A stretch of DNA of 64,000 bases, taken from contig JAGTTD010000024.1 of NCBI GenBank assembly GCA_018398585.1, positions 8,088,071-8,152,070 on the forward strand, read 5' to 3'. This document shows positions 11,320 through 22,508 of the stretch, one piece after another; position 1 is the stretch's first letter; each line of letters starts with the position of its first letter. The notes under the pieces are model-generated. The model was given only the letters and a program-made list of their open reading frames with translations, did not search any database and had not been told where the DNA came from. Made by a program: the position numbers and the translations under genes. Source of the stretch: Simmondsia chinensis (Eukaryota; Streptophyta; Magnoliopsida; Caryophyllales; Simmondsiaceae).

Positions 11320-14300
11320 TATTTCAACATCTACAATATAAGATATACCCTTAGTTGATTCGCAAATATAGGAACAGATTCTAGAATCTTTGACCAGAGT
11401 ATTCCATATATTTGACATTTGGGATTAATATAGAAATTGGTTTTATATTATGAATTGTTCGAGAAAGATGAGTTGGGAACTACAGCGATAGATGTGAGAA
11501 AAATAACGATAGTACTTAAAGTTATTTTTGCTCACAGATATCTAATAGAGGGGTTAGTTGTCACAATAATAAAATTATTTGAAAAATTCTTGGGTAAACA
11601 TATTTAATTCTAGAGTGTAGTAAAACTTATTTAGTGATTTTACGTTTTATTAAATTGTAATCAATTGTTATCATTAGTTGATAATCATATTTGACCAATT
11701 TGGAGCTAGAGTTAGATTGTCCCTAAGGTTCATAAGCCTCAGCTTAAGCACTGTTTTAAAATATTTAAATTGAATTCATAGTATGAATTATTTATTTATA
11801 AGATGAATAAATTAATTTTGCTAAACATAATTTATGAGATGAATTATTTATTTATAAAATGAATAAATTAATTTTTACAAAATAATGTTCATAAAATGCA
11901 TTTATACATGTGGGATTTTAAAAAACTAAAAAAATAATAAAGGTATAAAACTGGGCCGTGTACTAACTGAGCATGCGCAAGGCACATGCTAAGGAAAGGG
12001 GACTACTAATCCACGTGCGCTCTTTTGGGTGAATCAAGGGCCACCACATGTCACTCCTTTTGTTTATATATATATATTCATGCTTTTAGTTTAAGCCGTG
12101 TGAATTATATTAAGTATTTTTTTAGATTTTGGAACCAAGTTTTCTCTCTCAAAGAAAACCATAAAATTGTTGTAGGGCTTTTCTAAATTAATGTTTAGTA
12201 TATTTTTTCTAAAAAAAAAAATTCGGAAAGATTGAAAGGAAAAAATTTGTTATGAAATTTTTCCTAAATTAAATATTTTGTGAGCCTACACTCTGATGCT
12301 AAACGAGGTCATTGCAAAGAAGATCTTGAGGCGTTAAGATATTCTTCTACCAATTTCAGATCTTCAATTCAGAGTTTGGATTCGTGCTTCAGGTATGTAT
12401 AAATTAAGTATTTAATATTAAATTTCTTTCCTTTATTTCGTTTATTCTACATACCATGTTTATACTTATTTTATTCTATTTTTTTTATTGTTATATTGTC
12501 AGTCTATTAGAGTAAGTGTTGGGAAAAACGTATGAATTTTGTTGAAAAATAAACTCTGATGCCGACTATTGGGTTTACAGTTCTCAACTATGGTCACAAC
12601 AATATGCACCTATTAGAGCACTTAGAGTAGGAGACTTTTCTCTCTACCTAAGCCCTCGGTCGGAGAGTTACGCTTCGTGACACCTCATGTGTGAGAGTTC
12701 CCAGGAATAGGTTTATCTCTATAAACCCTTTGCCCTAATACCGGTTATTGGGATGAATTTCAAAAATTCAGCCTAAAGATTACGTAGCGGAACATGTTTA
12801 GAATTCATAACTCTAAGCCTAGGGTTGATTTAAAATTCCTAGTTTTAAATCTGCTGACTTAAATTCACAATTTAAATCATAAGATCTAAATTCTTAATTT
12901 AGATCTACAAACATTTTGCTCTAATACATTCATAACAATACATAAACTTAAACAGGTATAATAACGAATACTGTAAATAAATATAAAAGCGAAACTAAAA
13001 GAAGAAGGAAAGAAAAACATATCTGAAATTGCTCCAATAAAAAGAAAAACCAGAAAGAGAATAATATTCTTCAGAATTAAGACCCCGAGACCTTCTACAC
13101 AATGACCTCGAGCTGCCCGGAGGGTGGGCTCCAAAAAATATTAAACCGGGTCTCCGAAATAATTTCAGAAACTCTAAAGAATTATTTTGAACTCTCATGT
13201 AAACCTCGGAATGAGCCCCTCTATTTATAGAAATATTCCAGAGTGAAAAAAGGAAAAATTTCGATGTGGGACGAGCAAAAAAATTCCAGTTAAAGCAAAA
13301 AACGCAGAGTTTAATTCAAAGAAACAAGTAAAACGCGTCGTTTCGTACCCAGGCCAAATCGTCCCTCTTTGGTATAAAGTGACACGTGGCAGCGTCTCAT
13401 TTGCTAGCGCCCAAACGCAAGGATCGCGCCTGGGCGAACCAGATCGTGCCACGTGGCACCCTCTGATTGGTCCATCCGTGTAGACACGGATCGCGGGACC
13501 TATAAAGTAATTTTTTGTATTTTTTATTTTTTTTACTTTGTTTCCCACATGTAAAAATTTATCTTATAAAATTTAATTTTCTAAAATTATTTTATTTATG
13601 ATTTGTAACTTTTATTCATCTCATGAATAATATTTAGCAAATTTAATTTACCCATCTTATGGATAAATATTTCAATCATGAATTCTTTAATATTTTTCTA
13701 ATGGCAGTAAATACAGAGGCTTGCGTAGGGACTCCGGGGACAATTTAAATCTAGCTTCAAACGGATTAAATTAAATCATCTCATGATATTAATTTAATTA
13801 CCATTTAATGAGACTTAATTCCACTAAATAAATCTCACTGCACTCCAAACTTAAATTATTTATTCGATATCTCCCTAATATACTGTATTGATGACAACAA
13901 TCCCTCTACTAGATGTCCATGACAAAAGATAAATATAACTACTATCATTATCCTTCTCACAACTTCTCCATTAATTACCGACTCGCCCTTCACTGAATAA
14001 TTCATTTATACTTGAACATATTCACAGTATAAATTCCAAATATCAAACACTTGAAATACTTTGGCCAAAGTTTCCGAACCATTCAAATATTTGCAAATCA
14101 ACTAAGGGGACATCTGTATCTCATAAGAGACTGTAGATTCCCTATTAAATACCTGATCCTTGTCACACTTCACGCCGCTACCCAGTGTACGGGGATTTCA
14201 GTCATTCGTTTTAGACCTTACTTATAGTACACTAAAGTAACTAACGCTCCATGCACAAGTCCAGAATACCCTCAGGATTTAGAGTCGTCGTTCAAACAGT

Positions 14301-14874
14301 ACAATGCGAATCACTCATCTCCGATAGCAGTCTAGAAATAAGTAACCCACATGGTCCAACTCAATGTGTCAAACACAATAACTTAACACTTTTGGATCTC
14401 CATCCACATGACCAAGATAAGCCATCTAAAGTGTCTCATTATAGTCTTAACATGCAAGTGGTCCAGACTTGTCTTCGACTACGAGTCTTTCAAACAACAA
14501 TCCATATCATTTGTTCCAAGTCTATTTGTGGCTTAGTCTCAGAAACCACTTAGAACAAAATTGTAAATTGTAGTATGAGGACTACACTCATCTCATGGAT
14601 GCCTCCCGAAAGAAAATCACATGCAATATAAATGCTCAAATACACAAATTTAACTAGGAAATGACCGGAACTTCAATTTTATTTATTAATTAAAATAATA
14701 TATCCAGAATAAATCTGAATTTCAGGACACTGTTCCTAACAGTAAGATCGAGGTCTAATTTAATGGTTTAATTAGATCAGGGCATTAAATTTAAAATTGA
14801 GAATTTAAAATTAATTTTTCGTTGCGCATGCTCTAGTTGTTGAGGAAATTTTTTTTTGAAATACGTTCCCAACA
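11320..14874 (+). mobile_element. 5'-truncated copia LTR, plus strand, interrupted
   Basis: The pieces 11,320-12,516 and 14,742-14,874 make one plus-strand LTR of the copia-A subfamily lacking about its first 550 bp. The first piece matches the inverted copy at 9,787-10,760 closely (for example gatattcttctaccaattt near 12,338 against its reverse complement near 9,840). The second piece supplies the 3' end ...cgttcccaaca and is the reverse complement of 6861-6990. The break at 12,516/14,742 carries a GTAAG duplication around an inserted solo LTR. No primer site follows 14,874. Confidence 0.75.
12517..14741 (-). mobile_element. copia solo LTR, minus strand, 2.2 kb, TSD GTAAG
   Basis: On the plus strand it starts tgttgggaaaa and ends cctaaca; read on the minus strand it opens tgttaggaacagtgtcctga, as the copia-1 and copia-2 LTRs do. 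Perfect 5-bp duplications GTAAG flank it at 12,512-12,516 and 14,742-14,746. There is no internal domain, so it is a solo LTR. The GC-rich U3 block typical of this family lies at about 13,330-13,510. A stretch at 12,540-12,745 near the 3' end has no counterpart in the other LTRs, making this a longer variant. Confidence 0.85.
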
Positions 14875-15413
14875 ATGAAGTCCCCCAATCCTAAAATGAT
14901 TTACGCCACCATGATAAAGAAATGAAATCTAATTCATGACTGAGGCGAAGTCCCCCAATTGCAAAATGATTTACGCCACTAGGATAAGGAAATGAAATCC
15001 AATTCATGATTAAGGCAAAGTCCCCCAGTTCTAAAATGATTTATGCCACCAAGATAAAGAAATGAAATCTAATTGATGACTAAGGCAAAGTCCCCCCAGC
15101 CCTAAAATGATTTATGCCACAAGGATAAAGAAATGAGATCTAATTCATGATTGAGGCAAAGTCCCCCAATCGTAAAATAATTAATGACTCGCGCCACCAA
15201 GAAAAGGAAAATTAGGTTCTGTATTGGGGTGAAGTCCCCCAATTCTAAGATGATTTGCCACCAAAATGAAGAAATGAAAGCTAATTCATGACCAAGGCGA
15301 AGTCCCCTAGTCCGAAGATGATTTATATCACTAAGATAAGAATATGAAATCTGATTCATTACTGAGGTGAAGTCCCCTAGACTTAAAATGATTCGCACCA
15401 CCAAGATAAAGAA
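14875..15413. repeat. satellite-like tandem array, about 8 units of 68-73 bp
   Basis: Eight head-to-tail units begin (g/c)gaagtcccc(c)a and continue aaaatgatttacgccacc, aagataaagaaatgaaat and taattcatgactgagg. Unit length is mostly 68-70 bp, one is longer (about 73 bp). Copies differ at about 10-20% by eye. There is no unique spacer between units, so it is not CRISPR-like. The array starts exactly at the end of the truncated plus-strand LTR. Confidence 0.9.
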
Positions 15414-15849
15414 ATCTATAGATTAAGTTTCATGTACTTCAAATGCCCATCAAGTTTAATCCAATTTCTTTAAGCATAGACGCATTCTACCAATGGTGCA
15501 TCTCGTTGCACCTTTATCTAAGCCTTATACTAAAAGAATCTCCTTCGTCACATAAGGTCCCATCTCCAACTTGTACATCTCGTAGTCTTATTTACCAATG
15601 TTGCAACCGTTCTATTTTGGTAATGTGACGAGCCTGGGTAAACCTACAAAGCTGCACAACTACCTAAATGACATTCCAAAAGCTTGTACTTAGTCCACGA
15701 GCCATAATTTTCATAGAATTCCCGCAATTTCACTTATGTGTCTCAGCTTAGGGACCTAACGTTGCATATATCTTTTAAAATTGATCCTCGGGCCATATCC
15801 AACGCACCAGGGAAACCATATGGCAAGGAATCTCTTAGACGCTTAAGGG
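15414..15849. other. unassigned stretch between satellite and copia-B
   Basis: No motif was recognised. It may be decayed pol of copia-B on the minus strand, since it continues directly from the gag zinc-knuckle remnant, but no integrase or reverse transcriptase signature could be read. Confidence 0.35.
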
Positions 15850-17456
15850 ATCTTAAAGAAAAGGCCGCGATGGGTGATATATGACAGCCTAAGTAACCTC
15901 TTTCTATTGGATTCATATCACTTTATCTTTGACATATCCTTCCTACCGTTAGATGAAGAATGATGCTTGCTCTTAGATCTCTTTCTAATGCCATTTCCTT
16001 CTCTATTAATGGTTCTACCTCTCACATTTAGGCCTTCACCACTGCTATTAATATTCTAGTACTTTCCTTCTCTTTTAAGTTCAACTATCTTGCTTCTAAG
16101 GGTCTGAGTAACCTCAGTTAAAGAAGTCTTATGTCTACCATATCTCAAAGTATCCTTAAAAGCCCTAAGGTATTTTAGATAAAGAACATAGTAATATGAC
16201 AGCTTCAGCTTCATCTTCTAAGGTGACATTAACCTTTTTCTAGCCCTGAAGAAGTCTGTTAAACTCATCTAGAGAGCCCTCTAAAGATTTATTTTCTTCC
16301 ATCCTATATGTGAAGAACCTTTCCATAAACAATATCCTATTAGATAAGGATTATTATTTGTAGACTTTCTCTAGTTTTTCCTGGATTTTAGCCGTAATAG
16401 TTTCACCGGCAATAAGAGATAGCACATTATTTAGACATATTATAATCGAACCATAAGCATGGCACTCTATTTGTACCTTTTCCTTCGCAATCAGGTGAGA
16501 AGGTCGTTTATCTTTTAGCAGCAAAGTGGTTCCTACGCCTTAGGACATCAAAAGCGCCTTAGGACATGTTTGGCATTGCCATGAAAATATGGCATTTTTC
16601 ATAAGCACTTTTTGTAAAATCACTTTGGTCAAAAGTAATGTTTCAAATAAGTAGTTTGTATTTGGCATGACTAAGGAATAAGCGCTTATTGTAATATTGT
16701 GAATGTTTGGCTAATGATTAGAAAAGTACTTTTTTATATAAAAATAACAAAAATGACATTAACAGAAGTCTTTTACGGTTAAAAATAATTACCCAAGAAC
16801 CACTTCAAATATTTAAATTATTTTATAAATACTTAAAATGTTTTTTTTTCATGATTTAAAATATCCAAATATATAAAATATCTTTTAAATAATTAAACTA
16901 ATTTTTAGTTTTTTAAAAATATATTTTCAATAATTCTAAATTTTTTAAAATATTTTTAAAATATTTAATTTTTTAAAACTTTAAAATATTTCTTTGAATA
17001 TTTAAAATATTTTCTAAATATTGTACATAAATCATTAATTATTAAAATATTTTTTCATATTTAATATAGTTTTTAAAAGATAAAAACTATTTTTTTAAAT
17101 ATATAAATTGTTTTTCAAATGTTGAAATTGATTTTTAAAAACATTAACAAAGTTAAAGATACCTGAACCAAATTTTCTTAATTGTTTAATTTCTACTTCT
17201 GCTTCTGCTTAAAAGGAGAAGCACCAATTACTTCTCCTTAAAAGTAGAAAAAATAGCTTTTGCTTTTGATAAAAAACGCTTTTTAATGGTTGTCAAACAT
17301 TCTCCAATTCCTCAAAAAGTGCTATTTTCAGGGGAAAAAAAAAAGGGGCATTTTTCCCCTAGAACAAGCTAAGCCAAACATGCCCTTAGTCTTGATCTTC
17401 CATAAAGCAAAGTCATTTTTCCTGTCAAACTTTTTAATATCAAACTTAGCTACCAT
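15850..17456 (-). pseudogene. copia-B gag remnant, interrupted by a MITE
   Basis: From an ATG at 17,456 the minus strand reads a classic copia Gag start (M-V-A-K-F-D-I-K-K-F-D, then N-D-F-A-L-W-K-I-K). After the MITE it continues with a Gag core at 16,540-16,050 (KIQEKLEKVYK, then MEENKSLEGSLDEFNRLLQ). The remnant ends near 15,880 with a broken zinc-knuckle stretch (K-x-YESNRK, cysteines lost). Several in-frame stops are present. The protein would have been the capsid and nucleocapsid. No pol could be recognised to the left. Confidence 0.8.
16562..17385. mobile_element. Tourist-like MITE (PIF/Harbinger type), 824 bp
   Basis: The terminal inverted repeats are ggacatgtttggcattgcc on the left and, reverse complemented, gggcatgtttggcttagc on the right. 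The flanks are TTA (16,559-16,561 and 17,386-17,388), the target duplication of PIF/Harbinger elements. The interior is AT-rich without a transposase. It interrupts the copia-B Gag frame, which resumes on both sides, so it inserted after copia-B. Confidence 0.85.
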
Positions 17457-17479
17457 TTTCAAGAATGTTTCCTAAATAG

Positions 17480-17495
17480 TAGCTCTGATACTACT
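17480..17495 (-). other. primer-binding site of copia-B
   Basis: The minus strand reads agtagtatcagagcta directly after the LTR end ...cctaaca. It matches the initiator tRNA-Met site TGGTATCAGAGC except near its start. The Gag ATG follows about 25 nt downstream, a very short leader, unlike the leaders of about 1 kb of copia-1 and copia-2, so copia-B is a different lineage. Confidence 0.75.
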
Positions 17496-18310
17496 TGTTA
17501 GGTTTTTGATCATTTGAAAATCGTTCTTAATAATAGATCTAACATAATCTTTTATTTGAGATTAAAAACGATGATAGGAGAATTAATCAATGACAATGAA
17601 TACAGAACGCTAGACCTACGTAGTTCAGCCTTAAATGACCCACATTCATGATCTCTTCTACCACCAAAGAGGCCTATTTATATTATTACAAACTAAAGTT
17701 TAGTTACAATTATAGACCATTTTACAACCTAGGCTACGAATATAGACCCGTTCCATCTCAACAGCTTCTAAAACTGAAACCTAGAGAAAGAGTGCAAAAA
17801 GTTAAGCCGAACACATTGAAGAACCACCACTGTTAATCATCCAAAGAAAACTTGGATTAACCTCCATTGATTCATGCCACAACGGAGCTCAGGGTAGAGA
17901 AAGAAGCACTGAAAAAACCCTAGGAAAACCATAGAAACCTTTCAAAGGAACCAATTTGGGAAAAATGATGAGAGTCTACCGAGCCACTACTTTCCTATGC
18001 TAGTTAAGGCATTAGAGATTCCGTGTACAATATATAACTGGCAGAGAATAGCTGAGAAGAAGGGCAATGCAAAATCCAGAGAGGGGCAGCTTAGGTGGGG
18101 ACAAAATAGTAATTGGCCAAATGGTACATAAAACCCATTTCTGAATTGATATTAACCCAGTTTTTCACTTCATTTACGAGATTGTCATTGTCTAATTTTG
18201 GTCAAGGTTTAAACAATGTGTCTTGGACTTGACTTAACCTAGGTTCATAGTTTTGGTCTTTAATTAATTTCATAGTTAGTATATATAGGAACCAAATATC
18301 AATATATATA
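17496..18310 (-). mobile_element. 5' LTR of copia-B, about 0.8 kb
   Basis: The inner end is ...cctaaca at 17,496, adjoining the primer site. A TATA-like motif is visible on the minus strand near 17,670-17,690 (ataatataaatagg). The outer boundary is uncertain because a foldback element inserted in TA-rich sequence at about 18,300. The LTR does not resemble those of copia-1 and copia-2. Confidence 0.6.
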
Positions 18311-18634
18311 TATATGGGACACAATTCTTATGCGAAGGTGAGAGGGGCTAATCTTATCTGTCCATTAGAAGGAATGACTTGGCCCCTTTTTTATGAAGTA
18401 CCAAAAAAAAAAAAAAAAAATTTCTCCCCATCCCACCTCCTTCTTCCCTCTCTCCCTCCCCTCCTACCCGTCCTTTTTCTCCCTCTCTCACCCTGCCTCC
18501 CATCGCTGCTTTCATCACCGACACCACCTCCCGTCCTTGCTGCCTCTCCTTTTCCTCTCTCTTTCAATATCTTTTTCTCTCCCCTAATGACCCTCAGTCC
18601 AGCGGCCACCCCTTCTTTCCCTCTCTCTTCCAAT

Positions 18635-19678
18635 CAGGCGCGAATTTAACGTAGATGCACTGGGGGCATGGGCCCCCAGTATATTTAGGCCCAAATTCCT
18701 AAATTTAGTAAGTATCAAGCTTAAAATTAATTTTCCTAGCGCATGGGGCCCCGGTATATGGGCTTGAATTCCCAATAAAGGCCCCCCCAAAAAAGTTGTG
18801 GATGTCTAACCCATTTCCTTTTTCTTATCTTTTTTTCCTCTTTTTTTGGTCACAGACCTATTTCCTTCCTCCTCACTTTACACGTCCATTTTCACCATTT
18901 TCTTTCTCTCTCTCTCTCTCACTAAAATTTCTGTCTCTCACTAAACTCTCTCTCTCCGTTCCCCGTCGATCGATGCTCATTCTTCACTACCCATCTTTCG
19001 ATGCTATCCTTGATCTAATTGAAGGTCTTTGCTTGCTTTCTCTCTTACATTTTAGTTTATTCTTGATTTATTGTGTTTTTCATTTTTCTATTATTTTATG
19101 ATTTTGTTCGACAATAAATAGAAAGAGTTGAGTTTTTAGGTAAAAATCATGTTTTAGGGGGGAGGTCAGTTTTTATATGAAAAAATGGGAAACTATCATT
19201 AAGGTACCATCAGATTTGTATTTGAATACAAAATCAATTATCATTTAAGCAATTTTTGAGCTTAAACAAGAACGGAGATTAAGTTTTGGTGGTGCTCATT
19301 CGAAGCACCAGAGAGTGAAAAAGGTTTATAGAAAGAGCAAAACAAAAGAAAATACATAAGACAAAAAGATGTGGGATACAACTGGTTGCAGTCACAAATA
19401 AAGATAAAGGAAAAAAGAAAATAATAAAATTGTAATAGTTTGATTATTTATTGCTTAAGTGGCCTAGTATTTTAAAATATACTATGGATATCTTATTATT
19501 TAAACATTTGTATTCTAAAATTTAAGTTCTAAGTTCTAAAAATTAATCGAATTTTAACACAAGTTACCTAAGTAAAAAAATATTTATACCTCAAGGAACT
19601 CCATTGTATACATTCAAATATCGGATACCCAAGTGATGATTGTGCCCCCAGTGAATTTTTTTTCAAGGTCCGCCACTA
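18635..19678. mobile_element. non-autonomous hAT element, 1,044 bp, perfect 8-bp TSD
   Basis: Perfect 8-bp duplications CTTCCAAT flank it (18,627-18,634 and 19,679-19,686). The ends are caggcgcgaattta and, reverse complemented, tagtggcggaccttg; both lead into actgggggca. This resembles plant hAT elements whose ends begin CAGTGGCGGA. The interior has no transposase frame; 18,796-19,101 is pyrimidine-rich low complexity. It lies inside the foldback element, so it is the younger of the two. Confidence 0.9.
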
Positions 19679-19686
19679 CTTCCAAT

Positions 19687-19735
19687 TCCCCCCCCCCCCC
19701 CCCCCCCCCCCCAGAAAAAAAAAACCCTTGACACC
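19687..19735. repeat. poly-C then poly-A homopolymer tract
   Basis: A run of about 25 C is followed by a run of A. A long G run occurs at about 19,868-19,883 in the same arm. Such runs are prone to assembly length errors. Confidence 0.85.
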
Positions 19736-20190
19736 CAGCCACTTGCCATTGCGACTATAACGGGTGGCGGGGATGATGGGGACAGAGGGAAAGGGGTATT
19801 GTAAGAGAGAGAAAAAGGAGGGGTGGTGGACAGGCCACGGCTGCGAGTGGCGGGGGTGAAGGTTTATTGGGGGGGGGGGGGGGGTATTAAAAGAAAGAAG
19901 AAAAAAAGGAGTGGTTACGATGAGGTTGGAGGAATATTGGAGGGAGAGAAGCGGATATTGGAAGACACAAAAAAGGAGGGATGGCGGCGGGCGACAGTGG
20001 CATCAGGTGGTGGCAGCAGCAATGAGTGTAAGGGGGAAGGGGAGGAAGGGAAGGGGTTGGAGAGAAAAAAATTTTATCCCATAAGAAAAGGCCAATTTTG
20101 ACCATTTATTGTAATGGACAGCCAAGATCTATCCCTCTCACCCTCTATCCTACTCATAAGAATTGTGTATATATATATATACACACACAC

Positions 20191-20363
20191 ACCAAAGAGA
20201 GTTCCAACACGTCGTCACCGGATCCCATTAGAACCCCAAAGTTAGGCGTACTCGGGTGAGAGCAATACCAGGATAGCTGACCTCCTGGGAAGTCCTCACC
20301 CTCAGGTTGGACACTCGGAAACAACCTCTCTTCAGGGGTAATACCCTGAAGGGGGAAGGCTAT
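20191..20363 (+). mobile_element. 5S-rRNA-headed SINE with RTE-like 3' end (copy A)
   Basis: From accaaagagagtt onward, 94 nt (20,204-20,297) align without gaps to positions 14-107 of plant 5S rRNA, including ccggatcccatta and gacctcctgggaagtcctc. The next part (20,303-20,360: caggttgg, cactcggaaaca, cctctcttcaggg, ccctgaaggggg, aaggct) matches the 3' end of the RTE elements in this window. Copy A stops at aaggc and runs into a TA/T tract, so the tail is truncated or the target was TA-rich. Copy B has the same head-body junction, so this is a repeated family, not a chance fusion. Copy A abuts the right end of the foldback element. Confidence 0.85.
20240..20297 (+). promoter_or_regulatory. 5S-type internal Pol III control region (copy A)
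   Basis: The 5S internal promoter elements are in order: A box (agttaggcgtactcgggtga, 20,240-20,259), intermediate element (near agcaataccagga) and C box (20,271-20,297, with gacctcctgggaagtcctc). In a true 5S gene these bind TFIIIA and drive RNA polymerase III. Here they would let the SINE carry its own promoter. A few substitutions in the A box and intermediate element may weaken this copy. Confidence 0.75.
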
Positions 20364-20596
20364 ATATATATATATATTTTTTTTTTTTAGTCACAAATAG
20401 ATAGATATATTAGGCTTGGTAAAATCTATCATAACACGAACACGACACGATGATAGCATATTTGGGTTGGGATTTTTAAAAGTCAAGTTGAATTTGGGTT
20501 GAACTATTTAACCGGTTCAAGTCAATGGGTTGAATATGGTTTTCGCTTGTAAGTTTTCTAAATAAATCGAATTCGTTTCTGTTGCCAATAATCATA
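20364..20596. other. AT-rich DNA between SINE copy A and copia-1
   Basis: It begins with a TA run and poly-T, then sequence with 'gaacacgacacgatg' and repeated 'gggttgaa'-like words, perhaps the edge of an older LTR or hAT. No ends could be assigned. Confidence 0.4.
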
Positions 20597-22092
20597 GTTT
20601 CAGGAATAGCGTCCAGAAAACCCAAATTTATCCTATAATTATTACTTTATTAAATAATAAAATTTAAGTTCCCGTCGTTTCCTCATTAAATATGTGTAAG
20701 TGAGTATATATTGCATATGATTTTCTTTTAAGTGATATCCATGAGATGAATGTAGTCCTCAAACTATATTTGCATTTTTGTTCTAAGGGGATTATGAGAT
20801 TAACCCCTATTAGACTTAGAGTAGATGAAATAAAATGTTATTTGAAAACTCGTAGTCAGTGATAAGTTTGGATAACTTGTCTGTTAAGGCTATAACGTAA
20901 TATTTTAGATGACCTATCTTGGTCTAGTGGATGGTAATCCAAAACTGTTATGTTGGTGTATTCAATAAGATTAATACACTAAGCTGAACCATGTGAATTA
21001 CTTGTCTCTAGATTACTATCGAAAATAAGTGATTCATGATGTACTGTTTGAACTGCAACTCTAAATCCTGATAGTATTCTGGACCTACGTAAGGAATGTT
21101 AGTTACCTTGAGGTACTATAAGCAAGGTCACAATAAATGGTTGAAGTCCCACATGCATTGGGTGACAACATGAAATGTGATAGGGATTAGGTATTCAATA
21201 TGGAATCCATAGTCACTTATGAGATACAGATGGCCCCTTAGTTGATTCGCAAGTGTTTCAATTAATTTGGAACACTTTGGCCAAAGTGTTCCAAGTGTTT
21301 GACATTTGGAATTAATTTTGTGAATTTGTTCAAGTACAAATGAATTATTTGGAAAAGGGCAAGTCGTTAACTCATAAAAAAGTTGTGAGAAAAATAATGG
21401 TTTTAGTTATAATTATTTTTCCTCATAGATATCTTATAGAGGGGTTGTTTTTGTCAACATAGTCTTTTTGGGAATGACCGAATTGATAATTTAAGTCTAG
21501 ACTGCAATAAAATTTATTTAGTTGAATTAAGTCCCAATAAATAATAATTAAATTTTATCTTCAGATGCTAATTAATTTAACCCATTTGGAGCTAGATTTA
21601 AATTGTTCTTAAGGTTCCTGCACAAGCCTCTGTTTTAAATGCCATCAGAAAAATATTAAAAAATTCATGAGATAAGTAAATTTAATTTTGCCAAATATTA
21701 TTCATTAGATGAATAAAAATTAAAAATTATAAAATAAAATAATTTTTAAAATTAAAAAATTTATAGGAAGAATTTTTACATGTGGAAACCAAAACAAAAC
21801 AAAAATAAAAAAAAAGCAAAACTAGGTCACAATCCGAGTTAATCGATGGGCTGTCCACGACAGCGGTCTATGCCTTCGGGCGTGGACCATTCAAAACGGG
21901 CCACGTGGCACGCTCTGAGGCACTATACTGAGAGTAATCCACACCACTTGGCGCGGACCAATCCCATGGCAACGCGTGGCATGGCACAGGTGATTTGACG
22001 CTTTTACTCCCCTATGAACGAAAAGGCGTTATTTTAGGTTTTCTGTTGAATCCCACATTGAAATTTGCTTGTTTTTCACTCTGGTAACCTAC

Positions 22093-22100
22093 TATAAATA
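22093..22100 (+). promoter_or_regulatory. TATA box of copia-1 5' LTR
   Basis: The sequence ctactataaataggg is conserved in all four LTRs of this family at the same place (33,335, 35,639 and 47,597), about 80-90 bp after the GC-rich block. It marks the Pol II promoter of the retroelement. Confidence 0.75.
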
Positions 22101-22508
22101 GGGATACTGAAGTTAAGGTTTAGCACAAATTTTAAAACTAAAAGGTTTCTGGAAAGTGTTGACTGTCGGAGATCTAAAAGAGAGAAAATTTTCGTTCAAA
22201 TTTTTTTCTTTTATTTTAATATTTTTCAGAGCCCATACTCCGGGTTTTTGAGATGATTGCGCAGAAGGCTGTCGAGTCTCGATTTTTCTTCGGTTTTCTT
22301 TATTGGAGCAATTTTTAGGTATTCTTTTTTCCCTTTCTTTTAGTTTTTCGCTTTTCTTTTTATTTACAGTATTCTTATTATGCTAATTAATATTCATGTT
22401 TTATAGTAGAGGCCTGTACATTTAAAATTAGAAATTTTAAGTCTGTAGATTTAAAGTCAGAAATTTTTAATCACATGTAGGTTTAAAATCAGAAATTTTA
22501 AATCACAT

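Larger units (their letters stand above)
18316..20168. mobile_element. foldback element with long imperfect inverted arms
   Basis: The left end gggacacaattcttatg and the right end (reverse complement) cacaattcttatgag are followed on both sides by gagaggg, a tct stretch and ctgtccatta, giving terminal inverted repeats of about 60-70 bp. Beyond these, a pyrimidine-rich left arm (18,420-18,626) and a purine-rich right arm (19,735-20,090) are roughly complementary. The target lies in TA-repeat DNA, so the duplication cannot be read. No transposase is present. The low-complexity open frames in both arms are not genes. Confidence 0.75.

Noticed and set aside
14875..15413. CRISPR-like array
   Set aside because: The whole 70-bp unit repeats without unique spacers, in eukaryotic DNA.
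18314..18649. 111-codon frame, and 19,823-20,101 frame
   Set aside because: Pyrimidine/purine-rich arms of the foldback element, with homopolymer-driven residues.
20204..20297. 5S rRNA gene
   Set aside because: The first 13 and last bases of 5S are missing, the sequence is fused to an RTE-like body, and a second dispersed copy has the same fusion; it is a SINE head, not a 5S gene.
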